A DNA stretch of 64,000 bases, taken from contig CALLOA010000044.1 of the NCBI GenBank assembly GCA_938005265.1, forward strand, positions 53,145-117,144. Direction: 5' to 3'. Each line of letters begins with the position of its first letter. Within the stretch, counting starts at the first letter, position 1. The position numbers were made by a program, and so were the translations under genes. This DNA is from an uncultured Granulosicoccaceae bacterium. Its GTDB lineage: Bacteria > Pseudomonadota > Gammaproteobacteria > Granulosicoccales > Granulosicoccaceae. Below the pieces are notes generated by a model. It saw nothing but the letters and a program-made list of their open reading frames with translations. It searched no databases and was not told the DNA's origin. This document shows positions 53,144-63,261 of the stretch, one piece after another.

Positions 53144-53944
53144 ATGATTAGAGTCGAGGAGTTACACAAGCACTTTGGTGGATTGCGCGCGGTAGATGGC
53201 GCTACGCTTGAAATCAAAAGCGGTACGGTAACTGGCCTGATAGGGCCAAATGGTGCGGGCAAATCTACACTGTTTAATGTTATTGCTGGTCTTTATCCGC
53301 CCACATCAGGTCGAGTGCTGCTTGATAATGAGGATATTACCGGGCTTTCTCCCCACGAGCTCTTCCATCAGGGATTGCTCAGAACCTTCCAGATAGCTCA
53401 CGAATTTTCAACTCTCAGTGTCCGGGAAAACCTGATGATGGTGCCTGGCAGCCAGTCTGGTGAAAAACTGATGGACGCGTGGTTGAAGCCGGGGCGTGTT
53501 CGTGAGGAAGAAAGACTCATCGGCGAAAAGGCGGATGAGGTTATTGAATTTCTGCAAATATCCCACCTTACCCATGAGTTAGCCGGCAATCTTTCCGGTG
53601 GGCAAAAGAAACTGCTGGAGCTGGGTCGAACCATGATGGTCGATGCGCGAGTGGTATTTCTGGATGAAGTGGGGGCTGGCGTCAATCGTACTCTGCTGAA
53701 TACGATTGGTGATGCGATTCAGAGACTGAATGTGGAGCGGGGCTACACGTTCTGCATGATAGAACACGATATGGAGTTTATATCGCGTCTTTGCGATCCG
53801 GTGATCTGCATGGCTGAAGGCCGGGTGCTTGCTCAGGGCACTGCGGATGAAGTTAAAAATAACGAAGAAGTGATCGAGGCCTATCTGGGAACCGGCTTGA
53901 AGAACAAACGTGACCAGGCCAACGCCGGTGCGGGGGCCCGATGA
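53144..53944 (+). CDS. Liv-type ABC ATP-binding protein (LivG-like), cluster 1
   Basis: A 266-residue ATPase from ATG 53144 (MIRVEELHKHFGG); the track start 53054 adds 30 residues that include the hairpin region. Walker A is GPNGAGKST, the signature is LSGGQKKLLELGRTMM and Walker B is VVFLDEVGAGVN; this last reads EVGAGV where EPxAG is usual. It overlaps the LivF-like gene by four bases. Confidence 0.88.
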   Translation: MIRVEELHKHFGGLRAVDGATLEIKSGTVTGLIGPNGAGKSTLFNVIAGLYPPTSGRVLLDNEDITGLSPHELFHQGLLRTFQIAHEFSTLSVRENLMMVPGSQSGEKLMDAWLKPGRVREEERLIGEKADEVIEFLQISHLTHELAGNLSGGQKKLLELGRTMMVDARVVFLDEVGAGVNRTLLNTIGDAIQRLNVERGYTFCMIEHDMEFISRLCDPVICMAEGRVLAQGTADEVKNNEEVIEAYLGTGLKNKRDQANAGAGAR

Positions 53945-54645
53945 AATTTCTTATTGGCGAAAGTATGACTGGTGGCTACGGTGGTGCTGATATCATCACC
54001 GATTGCACCATTGGTGTTGACCAGGGTGAGATTGCTGTCGTAGTGGGGCCCAATGGCGCTGGTAAGTCCACTGCAATGAAGGCTGTTTTCGGCATGCTTT
54101 CCTTGCGTGAAGGACGCGTAGTGCTGGATGGCGAGGAAATAACCTCACTGTCACCGCAGGCAAGGGTACACAAAGGTATGGGGTTTGTGCCGCAAACCAA
54201 CAATGTGTTTACCACCATGACGGTCCAGGAAAATCTTGAAATGGGTGCCTTTATTCGCGAAGACTCGATCAACGCAACGATGGAGCAGGTGTTCGAACTG
54301 TTTCCAGTGCTGGGCGAAAAGCGAAAACAGGCAGCCGGGGAATTATCGGGTGGGCAGCGCCAGCAGGTAGCGGTGGGCCGGGCGCTTATGACTCAACCCA
54401 AAGTTCTGATGCTTGATGAACCGACTGCCGGCGTGTCACCCATAGTCATGGATGAACTTTTTGATCGTATTATAGAAATTGCCAAAACCGGCATTGCCAT
54501 TCTGATGGTTGAACAAAACGCCAAGCAAGCACTCGATATTGCGGATCGTGGTTACGTGCTGGTGCAGGGTGGCAATCGATACACTGATACCGGCGAGGCC
54601 TTGTTGGCTAATCCCGAGGTTCGCCGCGCATTTCTGGGTGGCTAA
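53941..54645 (+). CDS. Liv-type ABC ATP-binding protein (LivF-like), cluster 1
   Basis: A 234-residue ATPase: Walker A GPNGAGKST near residue 35, signature LSGGQRQQVAVGRALM near residue 137, Walker B VLMLDEPTAGVSP near residue 157, and the LivF-type VPQTNNVFTTMTVQENLEMG. It pairs with the LivG-like subunit. Confidence 0.9.
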   Translation: MKFLIGESMTGGYGGADIITDCTIGVDQGEIAVVVGPNGAGKSTAMKAVFGMLSLREGRVVLDGEEITSLSPQARVHKGMGFVPQTNNVFTTMTVQENLEMGAFIREDSINATMEQVFELFPVLGEKRKQAAGELSGGQRQQVAVGRALMTQPKVLMLDEPTAGVSPIVMDELFDRIIEIAKTGIAILMVEQNAKQALDIADRGYVLVQGGNRYTDTGEALLANPEVRRAFLGG

Positions 54646-54690
54646 GCGGCAAAACTGCAAGTACTGATATTCGAGCACACGAGTCGATTT

Positions 54691-55701
54691 ATGGAACTTC
54701 TAAACCCACTGGCTTTGCTTGGAAACTTCCTGATTATTCCAGGCCTGACTTATGGTTGCCAGTTGGCATTGGGCGCGTTGGGAGTCACGCTAATATACGG
54801 CATCCTGCGATTCTCCAATTTTGCCCATGGCGAAACTATGGCGCTCGGCACCATGGCAACCTTGCTGGTTACATTGTGGTTGCAAAGTGCCGGAATATCT
54901 TTGGGTCCACTGCCAACGGCGTTGTTGGCCCTACCGGTCGGTATTGCCATCTGCATTTTTTTTACTCTGGCGACGGACCGTCTTGTTTATCGTTTCTATC
55001 GTCGTCAAAAATCAACACCGGTTATATTCCTGATCGCATCCCTCGGCGTCATGTTTTTATATAACGGCTTGATTCGTTTTATCGTCGGCCCGGGCGACAG
55101 GATTTTCACGGATGGTGAACGTTTCATATTCACAGCGCGCGAATTCAAGGAAATGACAGGCTTGCGTGAGGGAATGGCCTTTAAAACAACTCAGGGCATT
55201 ACTATCGTGGTGACGATTGTAATCGTAGCCCTGCTGTTCTGGTTCCTCACCCGAACCCGAACCGGTAAATCCATGCGTGCCTATTCAGACAATGAAGACC
55301 TGGCCTTGCTATCCGGTATCAGCCCGGACAAGGTCGTCATGGTTGCCTGGATTCTGACTGCGGTGCTGGCGACCATTGCCGGTACTTTGTATGGTCTCGA
55401 CAAAAGCTTTAAACCGTTTACTTACCTGCAGATACTATTACCGATATTTGCTGCGGCCATAGTCGGCGGTCTGGGTAGCCCTCTGGGTGCAATCGCAGGA
55501 GGTTTTGTAATTGCATTTTCAGAAGTTGCCTTGACCTTTGCCTACAAACGGGTGCTGGGTTACTTGTTGCCCGAAGGTCAAATGCCTGAGGGTTTGGTGC
55601 AGCTGTTGTCTACTGATTATAAATTCGCAGTATCGTTTGCCATACTGGTTATTGTGCTGCTTGTCAGGCCAACCGGAATATTCAGGGGGCAGACCATCTG
55701 A
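54691..55701 (+). CDS. Liv-type ABC permease (LivH-like), cluster 1
   Basis: A 336-residue membrane protein with about eight hydrophobic segments and the LivH-type loop GILRFSNFAHGETMALG near residue 37. The ATPase-coupling segment is MRAYSDNEDLALLSGISPDKV near residue 194. A hydrophilic insertion is seen around residues 130-165. It overlaps the next gene by one base. Confidence 0.88.
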   Translation: MELLNPLALLGNFLIIPGLTYGCQLALGALGVTLIYGILRFSNFAHGETMALGTMATLLVTLWLQSAGISLGPLPTALLALPVGIAICIFFTLATDRLVYRFYRRQKSTPVIFLIASLGVMFLYNGLIRFIVGPGDRIFTDGERFIFTAREFKEMTGLREGMAFKTTQGITIVVTIVIVALLFWFLTRTRTGKSMRAYSDNEDLALLSGISPDKVVMVAWILTAVLATIAGTLYGLDKSFKPFTYLQILLPIFAAAIVGGLGSPLGAIAGGFVIAFSEVALTFAYKRVLGYLLPEGQMPEGLVQLLSTDYKFAVSFAILVIVLLVRPTGIFRGQTI

Positions 55702-57005
55702 TGCGAAATTTATTGTTGTTTCTATTGATGGCTGCCTTGTTTGCGGCCGTAGGGTTCGGGCAGAGCTGGTCGTTGTCACTGGCTATACTGAATCTGTGCC
55801 TGATCTCCGCAGTGATGTCTCTGGGTGTCAATATCCAATGGGGATATGCCGGGTTACTCAACGTCGGCATCATGGGTTTTGTTGCTCTTGGAGGCTTGGC
55901 TGCCGTACTTGTTTCGATGCCTCCAGTTACAGACGCCATCAATGCTGGTGGTGGCGGGGTGGCAATAAGTGCTTTGATCATGTTGGCAACGTTTGCTGTC
56001 ATGTATATGGCAAACAAACACTTTCATTTTTTTGGTCGAAAATTACTGGTAGCAGTGATTGGCGTAGCGGGATTGATGTTTGCGCGGCACTTTTTCGGCC
56101 CCGCAACAGACGCAATAGAATCGGTTGACCCTGCAGGTACTGGTAACCTCGGAGGCCTGGGTTTGCCAATTATCGTTTCCTGGGTAGTGGGCGGTTTTTT
56201 TGCAGCCGCAGCTGCCTGGGCCGTAGGTAAGATTTCTTTGGGACTACGCTCCGACTACCTGGCTATTGCTACTCTGGGTATATCGGAAATCATTGTTGCT
56301 GTACTGAAGTACGAAGACTGGCTGACCCGTGGTGTTAAAAACGTTTCCGGTTTGCCGCGTCCCGTGCCGTATGAAGTTAATCTTCAGAAAGAAACCTGGG
56401 TTATAGAATTTGCAGCCAAACACGGCTTTACCGTTCAGGAAGTCTCGTCGCTGATTGTAAAGGGTTCCTATGCCCTGTTATTCACCATCGTGCTGTTGAT
56501 TGTTTTGTACTTGAGCGAAAAAGCACTCCGGTCTCCCTGGGGTCGTATGATGCGCGCCATCCGTGACAATGAAGTGGCGGCAGAGGCCATGGGTAAAGAT
56601 GTTAAAGGGCGACACCTGCAGGTGTTTATATTGGGGTCTGCCGTTATCGGTGTTGCCGGCGCGATGCTGACCACGCTGGATGGCCAGTTTACTCCAGCGT
56701 CCTATCAGCCGTTGAGATTCACGTTTCTGATTTGGGTCATGGTGATCGTTGGTGGCTCCGGTAACAACTGGGGTGCAGTGTTGGGTGGTTTCGTTATCTG
56801 GTTTTTCTGGATAGAAGCCGAGCCTATCGGATTGTGGCTTATGGAATTCATTACATCAGGCATGGCCGAAGATAGTGCCTTGCGTATTCATCTTATAAAG
56901 AGTGCTGCCCATATGAGATTGATGACTATGGGGTTGGTGTTATTGCTTGTGTTAAGGTTCACCCCACGAGGTCTGATACCGGAACGAGGTTACGGCAGGC
57001 GTTAA
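55701..57005 (+). CDS. Liv-type ABC permease (LivM-like), cluster 1
   Basis: A 434-residue permease, longer than most LivM proteins. It has [21 protein letters not shown] near residue 49, [17 protein letters not shown] near residue 182 and the coupling segment [18 protein letters not shown] near residue 287. Extra length comes from a membrane region around residues 85-155 and a loop near 215-250. It completes the first importer, which ends 32 bp before frmA. Confidence 0.87.
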   Translation: MRNLLLFLLMAALFAAVGFGQSWSLSLAILNLCLISAVMSLGVNIQWGYAGLLNVGIMGFVALGGLAAVLVSMPPVTDAINAGGGGVAISALIMLATFAVMYMANKHFHFFGRKLLVAVIGVAGLMFARHFFGPATDAIESVDPAGTGNLGGLGLPIIVSWVVGGFFAAAAAWAVGKISLGLRSDYLAIATLGISEIIVAVLKYEDWLTRGVKNVSGLPRPVPYEVNLQKETWVIEFAAKHGFTVQEVSSLIVKGSYALLFTIVLLIVLYLSEKALRSPWGRMMRAIRDNEVAAEAMGKDVKGRHLQVFILGSAVIGVAGAMLTTLDGQFTPASYQPLRFTFLIWVMVIVGGSGNNWGAVLGGFVIWFFWIEAEPIGLWLMEFITSGMAEDSALRIHLIKSAAHMRLMTMGLVLLLVLRFTPRGLIPERGYGRR

Positions 57006-57008
57006 ACG

Positions 57009-57022
57009 AATATTTAAATATT
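57009..57022. promoter_or_regulatory. Perfect 14-bp palindrome before frmA
   Basis: AATATTTAAATATT is fully self-complementary and lies directly before the GAGGAG ribosome site of frmA. It could be an operator or a promoter -10 region. Confidence 0.4.
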
Positions 57023-57037
57023 GAGGAGACTCAAGCC

Positions 57038-58147
57038 ATGAAAACCCGGGCAGCAGTGGCGTTTGAAGCCGGCAAACCGTTGGAAATTGTTGAAGTAGAT
57101 CTGGAGGGGCCGAAAAAGGGCGAAGTCCTGGTCGAGCTGAAAGCCACAGGCATTTGTCATACGGATGAATTTACCTTGTCGGGTGCTGATCCGGAAGGTG
57201 CTTTCCCGGCAATACTGGGTCACGAAGGCGCAGGCATTGTGTTGGAAGTAGGCGAAGGAGTAACAAGCCTTGAGCCGGGCGATCATGTCATACCTCTATA
57301 CACTGCGGAGTGTCGTGAATGCGAGTACTGCCTGCACCCGAAGACCAACCTTTGCCAGGCGGTACGTGCCACTCAGGGACAAGGCGTGATGCCAGATGGC
57401 ACCTCACGGTTTTCCTACAAGGGGCAGAAAATACTGCATTACATGGGTTGTTCTACTTTTTCGAACCACACCGTTTTGCCTGAGGTATCACTGGCTAAAG
57501 TCAGGAAAGATGCCCCGTTTGACAAAATATGCTACATCGGATGCGGAGTCACCACAGGCATAGGGGCTGTCATGTTTACCGCAAAGGTTGAGCCGAATTC
57601 AACCGCCGTCGTGTTTGGTCTGGGTGGTATCGGCCTCAATGTGATTCAGGGATTGCGAATGATTGGTGCACGCCAGATCGTCGGCGTCGATATGAATCCA
57701 GCGAAAGAGGCGGTTGGCAGGACATTTGGCATGACAGATTTCGTAAATCCAAAAGGTCATGGTGATAACCTGGTGGATCATCTGGTCGAATTAACCGGTG
57801 GTGGTGCTGACTATTCGTTTGAGTGCATTGGCAACGTAGAGGTTATGCGTGCAGCACTTGAATGCTGCCATAAAGGATGGGGTGAGAGCATCATAATCGG
57901 TGTTGCTGGAGCCGGTCAGGAAATCAAGACAAGACCCTTTCAGCTGGTTACCGGCCGCTCATGGCGTGGCACTGCATTTGGTGGAGCCAGGGGCCGCACC
58001 GATGTACCGAAAATTGTTGATATGTATATGGAAGGCCGTATCGATATAGATAATCTGATCACGCATACCATGCCGCTGGAAGATATAAACAAAGGCTTCG
58101 ATCTGATGCATGCCGGTGAGAGCATACGTTCCGTGGTGATCTACTAG
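57038..58147 (+). CDS. frmA: S-(hydroxymethyl)glutathione dehydrogenase (class III alcohol dehydrogenase)
   Basis: A 369-residue zinc enzyme that oxidises the glutathione-formaldehyde adduct with NAD+. Catalytic zinc ligands are in TGICHTDEF and GHEGAGIV; the structural zinc is held by [15 protein letters not shown] near residue 92. The cofactor motif is [14 protein letters not shown] near residue 192, and [10 protein letters not shown] is present. The length matches the family. frmB follows 16 bp later, giving a formaldehyde-to-formate pathway. Confidence 0.95.
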   Translation: MKTRAAVAFEAGKPLEIVEVDLEGPKKGEVLVELKATGICHTDEFTLSGADPEGAFPAILGHEGAGIVLEVGEGVTSLEPGDHVIPLYTAECRECEYCLHPKTNLCQAVRATQGQGVMPDGTSRFSYKGQKILHYMGCSTFSNHTVLPEVSLAKVRKDAPFDKICYIGCGVTTGIGAVMFTAKVEPNSTAVVFGLGGIGLNVIQGLRMIGARQIVGVDMNPAKEAVGRTFGMTDFVNPKGHGDNLVDHLVELTGGGADYSFECIGNVEVMRAALECCHKGWGESIIIGVAGAGQEIKTRPFQLVTGRSWRGTAFGGARGRTDVPKIVDMYMEGRIDIDNLITHTMPLEDINKGFDLMHAGESIRSVVIY

Positions 58148-58163
58148 CAGGAGCGTTTGCAGT

Positions 58164-58997
58164 ATGGCATTACAAACAGAATCCTCCTGGGCAAGTCATG
58201 GTGGCAGGCTCTCCGTGCACACGCACGACAGTGAAACGCTCCAATGCCCGATGACATTTGGTGTGTTCGTACCACCCCAAGCGAGCCAGGGTGCGGTTCC
58301 AGTTATCTGGTATCTATCCGGTTTGACTTGTACCTGGGCGAATGTCATGGAGAAGTCAGGCTTGCAGCGCGCGGCTGCCGAACTCGGTGTAGTCGTTGTT
58401 GCGCCTGATACCAGCCCGCGAGGTGATCATGTCGCCAACGATGAGGCCTATGATTTGGGCCAGGGGGCGGGTTTCTATCTAACAGCAACACAACAGCCCT
58501 GGGCCCCGCATTTCGCTATGGACCGCTACATTACTGAGGAGCTGTCGACGTTGGTTGCAGCGGAGTTTCCTGTGGATATGGCCCGTCAGGGCATCACAGG
58601 GCATTCCATGGGTGGCCACGGTGCGCTGACACTTCATCTGAAACATCCGGACGTATTTCGTTCGGTTTCTGCTTTTTCTCCCATCGTGTCACCGTCCAAT
58701 GTTCCCTGGGGCCAGAAGGCTTTTACCAACTACCTTGGCGCTGACCGGCAAGCATGGCAACAATATGACGCAACCTCGCTGGTGATGAATGCGCCTTCTG
58801 CGGCAAAAATACTTATCGATACGGGGGACGCGGATCAGTTTTATGATGAGCATCTGGAGCCTTCTGCCTTTCTCAAAGCGTGCAAGGATGCAGGGCAGGC
58901 TGTCGAGTACAGAAAACAACCCGGCTATGACCATTCTTACTACTTCGTAGCAAGCTTTATTGCCGATCACCTGGCCCATCATGCTGCTGTGCTGTAG
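58164..58997 (+). CDS. frmB: S-formylglutathione hydrolase
   Basis: A 277-residue esterase-D-type hydrolase that releases formate and glutathione from S-formylglutathione. Seen are YLSGLTCTWANVMEKSG near residue 49, APDTSPRG near residue 79, the nucleophile elbow GHSMGGHGAL with Ser near residue 147, and PGYDHSYYF with the catalytic His near residue 257. It works directly after frmA. Confidence 0.94.
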   Translation: MALQTESSWASHGGRLSVHTHDSETLQCPMTFGVFVPPQASQGAVPVIWYLSGLTCTWANVMEKSGLQRAAAELGVVVVAPDTSPRGDHVANDEAYDLGQGAGFYLTATQQPWAPHFAMDRYITEELSTLVAAEFPVDMARQGITGHSMGGHGALTLHLKHPDVFRSVSAFSPIVSPSNVPWGQKAFTNYLGADRQAWQQYDATSLVMNAPSAAKILIDTGDADQFYDEHLEPSAFLKACKDAGQAVEYRKQPGYDHSYYFVASFIADHLAHHAAVL

Positions 58998-59015
58998 TGT
59001 TCTTATGTGAACTGT

Positions 59016-59043
59016 GCCTGCCAAATTGCGGTTAGCGGCAGGC
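59016..59043 (+). terminator. Hairpin after frmB
   Basis: GCCTGCC pairs exactly with GGCAGGC around 14 bases, 18 bp after the stop. No T-run follows. Confidence 0.4.
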
Positions 59044-59139
59044 CACTGGCGGTAGCTGTCGCTAAATTCCGCCTCACACCCATTGTCTGATGCCCGTCTT
59101 GCAGTATTATGGAAGGGTAATTACCTGGAGGCTACATAA

Positions 59140-60366
59140 GTGAATACAAGAAAACACATACACAATACGACCAACATCCTGCGCGCCAGTGCTCTTTCGG
59201 CTGCCATCGCGCTAAGTGGTTTTACGCCCTTGGCTCAGGCTCAGGATGATTCTGTCAAAATAGGCTTCGTGACCACATTGACCACTGGTGGCGCAGTGAT
59301 CGGTAATGATATGAAGAATGCTGTTGAGCTGGCACTCGAGCATCTTGATAACACTGCCGGTGGAAAGAAACTCGAAGTACTATTTGAGGATGATCAATTT
59401 AAACCTGAAATTGGCAAGCAGGTAACTGACAAGCTGGTCAAACAGGATGACGTCGATTTTGTTGCAGGTTTTATCTGGTCACACGTTCTCATGGCATCAT
59501 TCAAATCGGTAGTAAATGCTGACAAGATTCTCATCAGTGCCAATGCCGGGCCGTCACCGATAGCGGGCAAGTTGTGTAATGAAAATTTCTTTTCAACTTC
59601 ATGGCAGAACAATCAGACACCGATGGCAATGGGGCAATTGCTAAATGATAAAGGTGTCAACTCTCTTTACATCATGGCGCCTAACTATGCTGCTGGTAAA
59701 GATATGGTGGCGGGAGTTGAGAGTGTTTTTGAAGGTGAGATAAAAGGCAAAGACCTGACCAAATGGGGTGCTGATGCACAGCTGGATTTCTCCGCGGAAT
59801 TGGCCAAGGCAAAAGCATCTGGTGCTGAAGGTATTTTCATTTTCTATCCCGGTAAGGCTGCTGGTGCATTCATCAAGCAATACACACAGGCCGGTTTGCA
59901 GGATTCACTGCCACTGTACACCGTATTCACTGTTGATGCTCTTTCATTGCCCAAGCTGCAAGAGGCTGGCCTTGACGGTGTTATGGGTTCCGAGAACACC
60001 CAGTTCTGGGGGCCGGATCTTGATAACGAAACCAACAAGAAATTTGTCTCGTCCTTCAAAGAAAAGTACGGTACCTACCCGTCATTTTATGCAGCGCAAT
60101 CCTATGATGCTATTAACCTTATTGCCGCGGCTGTTGAAGCGACAGGTGGAGATACCAGCGACACCGCAGCATTGCGCGCAGAAATGGAGAAAGCCAACTT
60201 TGATTCAGTCAGGGGTGCTTTCAGCTATGGCAACAACCATATGCCTATCCAGAACTTTTATAGTCGCAAGGTCGTCGCTGATGCTGATGGCAACTGGACC
60301 ACGACTATCAGTTCTACGGTAATGGAAAATCACCAGGATCCCTTTGCTGGTGAGTGCAAACTGTAA
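59140..60366 (+). CDS. Liv-type ABC transporter substrate-binding protein, cluster 2
   Basis: A 408-residue receptor with a long signal peptide (SALSAAIALSGFTPLAQAQDD, cleavage after AQA) and the mature start VKIGFVTTLTTGGAVIGNDM. ANAGPSPIAGKLCNENFFSTSWQNNQTP is typical of the group with amide or aromatic ligands. The start is GTG 59140 behind CTGGAGG. The ligand differs from that of the cluster 1 receptor, as the proteins are only distantly similar. A palindrome GGTAATTACC lies at 59116-59125 in its leader. Confidence 0.88.
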   Translation: MNTRKHIHNTTNILRASALSAAIALSGFTPLAQAQDDSVKIGFVTTLTTGGAVIGNDMKNAVELALEHLDNTAGGKKLEVLFEDDQFKPEIGKQVTDKLVKQDDVDFVAGFIWSHVLMASFKSVVNADKILISANAGPSPIAGKLCNENFFSTSWQNNQTPMAMGQLLNDKGVNSLYIMAPNYAAGKDMVAGVESVFEGEIKGKDLTKWGADAQLDFSAELAKAKASGAEGIFIFYPGKAAGAFIKQYTQAGLQDSLPLYTVFTVDALSLPKLQEAGLDGVMGSENTQFWGPDLDNETNKKFVSSFKEKYGTYPSFYAAQSYDAINLIAAAVEATGGDTSDTAALRAEMEKANFDSVRGAFSYGNNHMPIQNFYSRKVVADADGNWTTTISSTVMENHQDPFAGECKL

Positions 60367-60424
60367 GTTTGCCGTCCCATGCTGATACAGGTTAACGCCC
60401 GTATCCGTTAGCAAGAATTAAACT

Positions 60425-61345
60425 ATGGACTACAGCATCCTTGTCGCACAGGCAATAAACGGCTTGCAACTCGGGGTGCTGTTATTTCTGCTGGCATCCG
60501 GTCTGACGCTGACATTCGGCATCATGGATCTGGTTAATCTGTCCCACGCGTCCTTTTATATGTTGGGCGCGTTTATTTGTGCATCACTCACGCTATGGAC
60601 AGGTTCCTTTCTGCTTTCGCTTGTGCTCGCCATTGTTCTGACCGGGCTTGCCGCTCTGGTCATAGAGCTAGGTCTGGTCAGGCGCCTCTATACGTTACCG
60701 CACCTCGATCAGGTTTTAGCCACCTTCGGCATGATTCTGTGCCTGGATACACTGGTACATATCTTCTGGGGGCCCGCTGGTATTGTCATGCCGTTACCCG
60801 CATGGCTGAACGGGCAAATCAACATTGGTGAGATTGTATTACCGGTTTATCGGCTTATGATTATTGCCGTCGGTCTGCTGGTAGCGGTTCTGCTTTATGT
60901 TCTCGTTTCGCACACTCGCACCGGAATGCTGATTCGCGCCGGTGCGTCAAACCGTACCATGGTTTCTGCGCTAGGCGTGGATATCAAATTACTCTTCAGT
61001 GGTGTCTTTGTTGCCGGGTCAGTCTGTGCAGGTTTGGCCGGAATGATGATCGCTCCGATTACCGAAGCATCAATCGGCATGGGTAATGAAATTATCATTA
61101 CAGCGTTTGTTGTTGTAATCATCGGTGGTATTGGTTCGATCAAAGGCGCATTTGTGGCAGCTTTGCTGATAGGTATGATTGATACACTGGGTCGCGCTTA
61201 TCTGGATACCGTGTTTGCCGCATTTATGGATACAGAAACCGCCGAGACTGCTGCACCGGCTATTTCAGCCATGCTTATTTACCTGTTGATGGCTGTCATC
61301 CTTGCTGTTCGCCCGCAAGGACTGTTTCCACCACGATTACGTTAG
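60425..61345 (+). CDS. Liv-type ABC permease (LivH-like), cluster 2
   Basis: A 306-residue membrane protein with about eight hydrophobic segments: LLFLLASGLTLTFGIMDLVNLSHASFYMLG near residue 18 is the LivH hallmark, and IRAGASNRTMVSALGVDIKLL near residue 170 is the coupling segment. It ends 14 bp before the likely LivM start. Confidence 0.9.
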   Translation: MDYSILVAQAINGLQLGVLLFLLASGLTLTFGIMDLVNLSHASFYMLGAFICASLTLWTGSFLLSLVLAIVLTGLAALVIELGLVRRLYTLPHLDQVLATFGMILCLDTLVHIFWGPAGIVMPLPAWLNGQINIGEIVLPVYRLMIIAVGLLVAVLLYVLVSHTRTGMLIRAGASNRTMVSALGVDIKLLFSGVFVAGSVCAGLAGMMIAPITEASIGMGNEIIITAFVVVIIGGIGSIKGAFVAALLIGMIDTLGRAYLDTVFAAFMDTETAETAAPAISAMLIYLLMAVILAVRPQGLFPPRLR

Positions 61346-61358
61346 GTATCGTGTACGT

Positions 61359-62504
61359 GTGGACAATGCATTGAACAGGTCAGAACAAAGCAAGCTGGCA
61401 CATCATAAGTGTCGCAGTTTTTACCGCCGTCACCGCGGTAGCGTGCTGCCCGGTATGATAAATCTGCTGGTGCTTGTTGCTTTGGGCGCACTGCCTGTGA
61501 TTGCTTATCTTGACGGTCAGATATTCTGGCTTGATGTGGCCACACGCCTTGTAATTCTCGCCATTGCTGCCGTGTCATTAAATCTGGTGCTGGGGTTTTG
61601 TGGCCTCGCATCTTTCGGGCATGCAGCATTTATCGGTATTGGTGCCTATGCGGTAGGCATTCCGGTCTATCACGAAACCTACGGTGGCTTTGAGATGATT
61701 GCCGGCTATTCCGGATGGTGGCACCTTGCTTTGGCAATTGCTGTTTCGGCTCTGTTTGCTCTGGTAACCGGAGCTATCAGTCTGCGTACCCGTGGTGTGC
61801 ATTTCATAATGATTACCATGGCGTTCAGTCAGATGATGTATTACACGCTGGTATCTCTGCAGGAGTACGGTGCTGATGATGGTCTGAGCATTGATCTGCG
61901 TTCTGAATTACCTTTGCTGAATCTTGATGATCCACTCCATCTTTTCGGATTATGTTTTGCGTCCTTGCTGGGTGCTTTGTTATTAAGCTGGACACTGGTG
62001 CGCTCTCGCTTTGGAAAAGTACTGGTGGCTGCTCGTAGCAATGAGCCACGGCTAAAGTCATTGGGTGTGGAGACCTATCGCTACCAGCTGGTCGCCTATG
62101 TGATATCAGGTGCCATGTGCGGCTACGCCGGTGCACTGATGGCAAATTTTACTGTGTTTATATCGCCCAGTATGGTCGAATGGTCACGCTCTGGTGAGTT
62201 GATATTCATGGTGGTGTTCGGTGGGTCAGCTTATCTGTTTGGGCCGGTTATTGGCACAGCTGCATTTATTTTACTTGAGTATTTTCTCTCGCGATTTACC
62301 GTTTATTGGCACTTGCCTTTCGGGATTTTGCTGATATTGGTCGTGTTGTTTTTACGTGGTGGAGTAAGCGGATCCATCGCCCGGCTGTTTTCTAAACGTT
62401 CTGCAGTATCCAATTCAGTATCGGTAAATTCCACATCAGTAGCAGAGGGCAGCGCCCCTGCTATACAGGGTTCCTCCCAAGCCCGTGGCGAGGATACGCC
62501 ATGA
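61359..62504 (+). CDS. Liv-type ABC permease (LivM-like), cluster 2
   Basis: A permease of about 381 residues from GTG 61359; the track start 61302 overlaps LivH and is less likely, and ATG 61455 (MINLLVLVALGALPV) is another option. It contains VSLNLVLGFCGLASFGHAAFIGIGAYA, VHFIMITMAFSQMMYY and the coupling segment VAARSNEPRLKSLGVETYRY. The C-terminal tail of about 35 residues is Ser-rich and hydrophilic. It overlaps the LivG-like gene by four bases. Confidence 0.87.
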   Translation: MDNALNRSEQSKLAHHKCRSFYRRHRGSVLPGMINLLVLVALGALPVIAYLDGQIFWLDVATRLVILAIAAVSLNLVLGFCGLASFGHAAFIGIGAYAVGIPVYHETYGGFEMIAGYSGWWHLALAIAVSALFALVTGAISLRTRGVHFIMITMAFSQMMYYTLVSLQEYGADDGLSIDLRSELPLLNLDDPLHLFGLCFASLLGALLLSWTLVRSRFGKVLVAARSNEPRLKSLGVETYRYQLVAYVISGAMCGYAGALMANFTVFISPSMVEWSRSGELIFMVVFGGSAYLFGPVIGTAAFILLEYFLSRFTVYWHLPFGILLILVVLFLRGGVSGSIARLFSKRSAVSNSVSVNSTSVAEGSAPAIQGSSQARGEDTP

Positions 62505-63250
62505 GTGCTGAGTGTATGCTGGAAACACGTAGTTTGTGTAAACGCTTCGGTGGTGTATCAGCAACTGATGACGTGAGTTTGTGCATATACGCGGGAGAAG
62601 TGCATGCCCTTATCGGTCCTAATGGTGCCGGTAAAACAACATTGATATCGCAGTTGTCGGGGCTACTCAGAAGTGATAGTGGCAAAATATTTTTCAGCGG
62701 TGAGGATGTAAGCAGGAAATCAGCGGCGGCTCTTGCCCAGCTAGGGCTTGCACGCTCGTTCCAGATCACCTCGGTATTCCAGGAGCTGACAGTCATTGAA
62801 AATGTGGCCATCGCAGTGCAGGTGACTCTTGGTTCTTCTTTTCGGTTTCTCGGAAACGCTGCTAAAGATCCGGCTATTCTGGGCCCGGCTACAGAGGTAT
62901 TAAAGCGTACCGGTCTTGCAGACAAGAGCAGCGTGTTGGCAAGTCGTATATCGCACGGGGAACGGCGGCAACTGGAAATTGCAATGGCGCTCGCAACAGA
63001 GCCGAAGATGTTGTTGCTTGATGAGCCGATGGCAGGGATGGGCCAGGCTGAATCGAACGATATGATTACCTTACTGGCGAGTCTGAAGGGTGATAAAACC
63101 ATGCTGCTCGTCGAGCATGACATGGACACTGTTTTCACATTGGCTGACAGAATATCGGTACTGGTGTACGGCCGCGTGATTGCAACCGGCAGTCCCGAGG
63201 AAATCCGTGCTAACCGTGAGGTTCAGCAAGCGTATCTTGGTGATGACTGA
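62501..63250 (+). CDS. Liv-type ABC ATP-binding protein (LivG-like), cluster 2
   Basis: A 249-residue ATPase: Walker A GPNGAGKTT near residue 39, LARSFQITSVFQELTVIENVAIA, signature SHGERRQLEIAMALA near residue 148 and Walker B MLLLDEPMAGMG near residue 168. Order here is H-M-G-F, unlike cluster 1 (G-F-H-M). Confidence 0.9.
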   Translation: MSAECMLETRSLCKRFGGVSATDDVSLCIYAGEVHALIGPNGAGKTTLISQLSGLLRSDSGKIFFSGEDVSRKSAAALAQLGLARSFQITSVFQELTVIENVAIAVQVTLGSSFRFLGNAAKDPAILGPATEVLKRTGLADKSSVLASRISHGERRQLEIAMALATEPKMLLLDEPMAGMGQAESNDMITLLASLKGDKTMLLVEHDMDTVFTLADRISVLVYGRVIATGSPEEIRANREVQQAYLGDD

Positions 63251-63261
63251 CAGGATGAATA

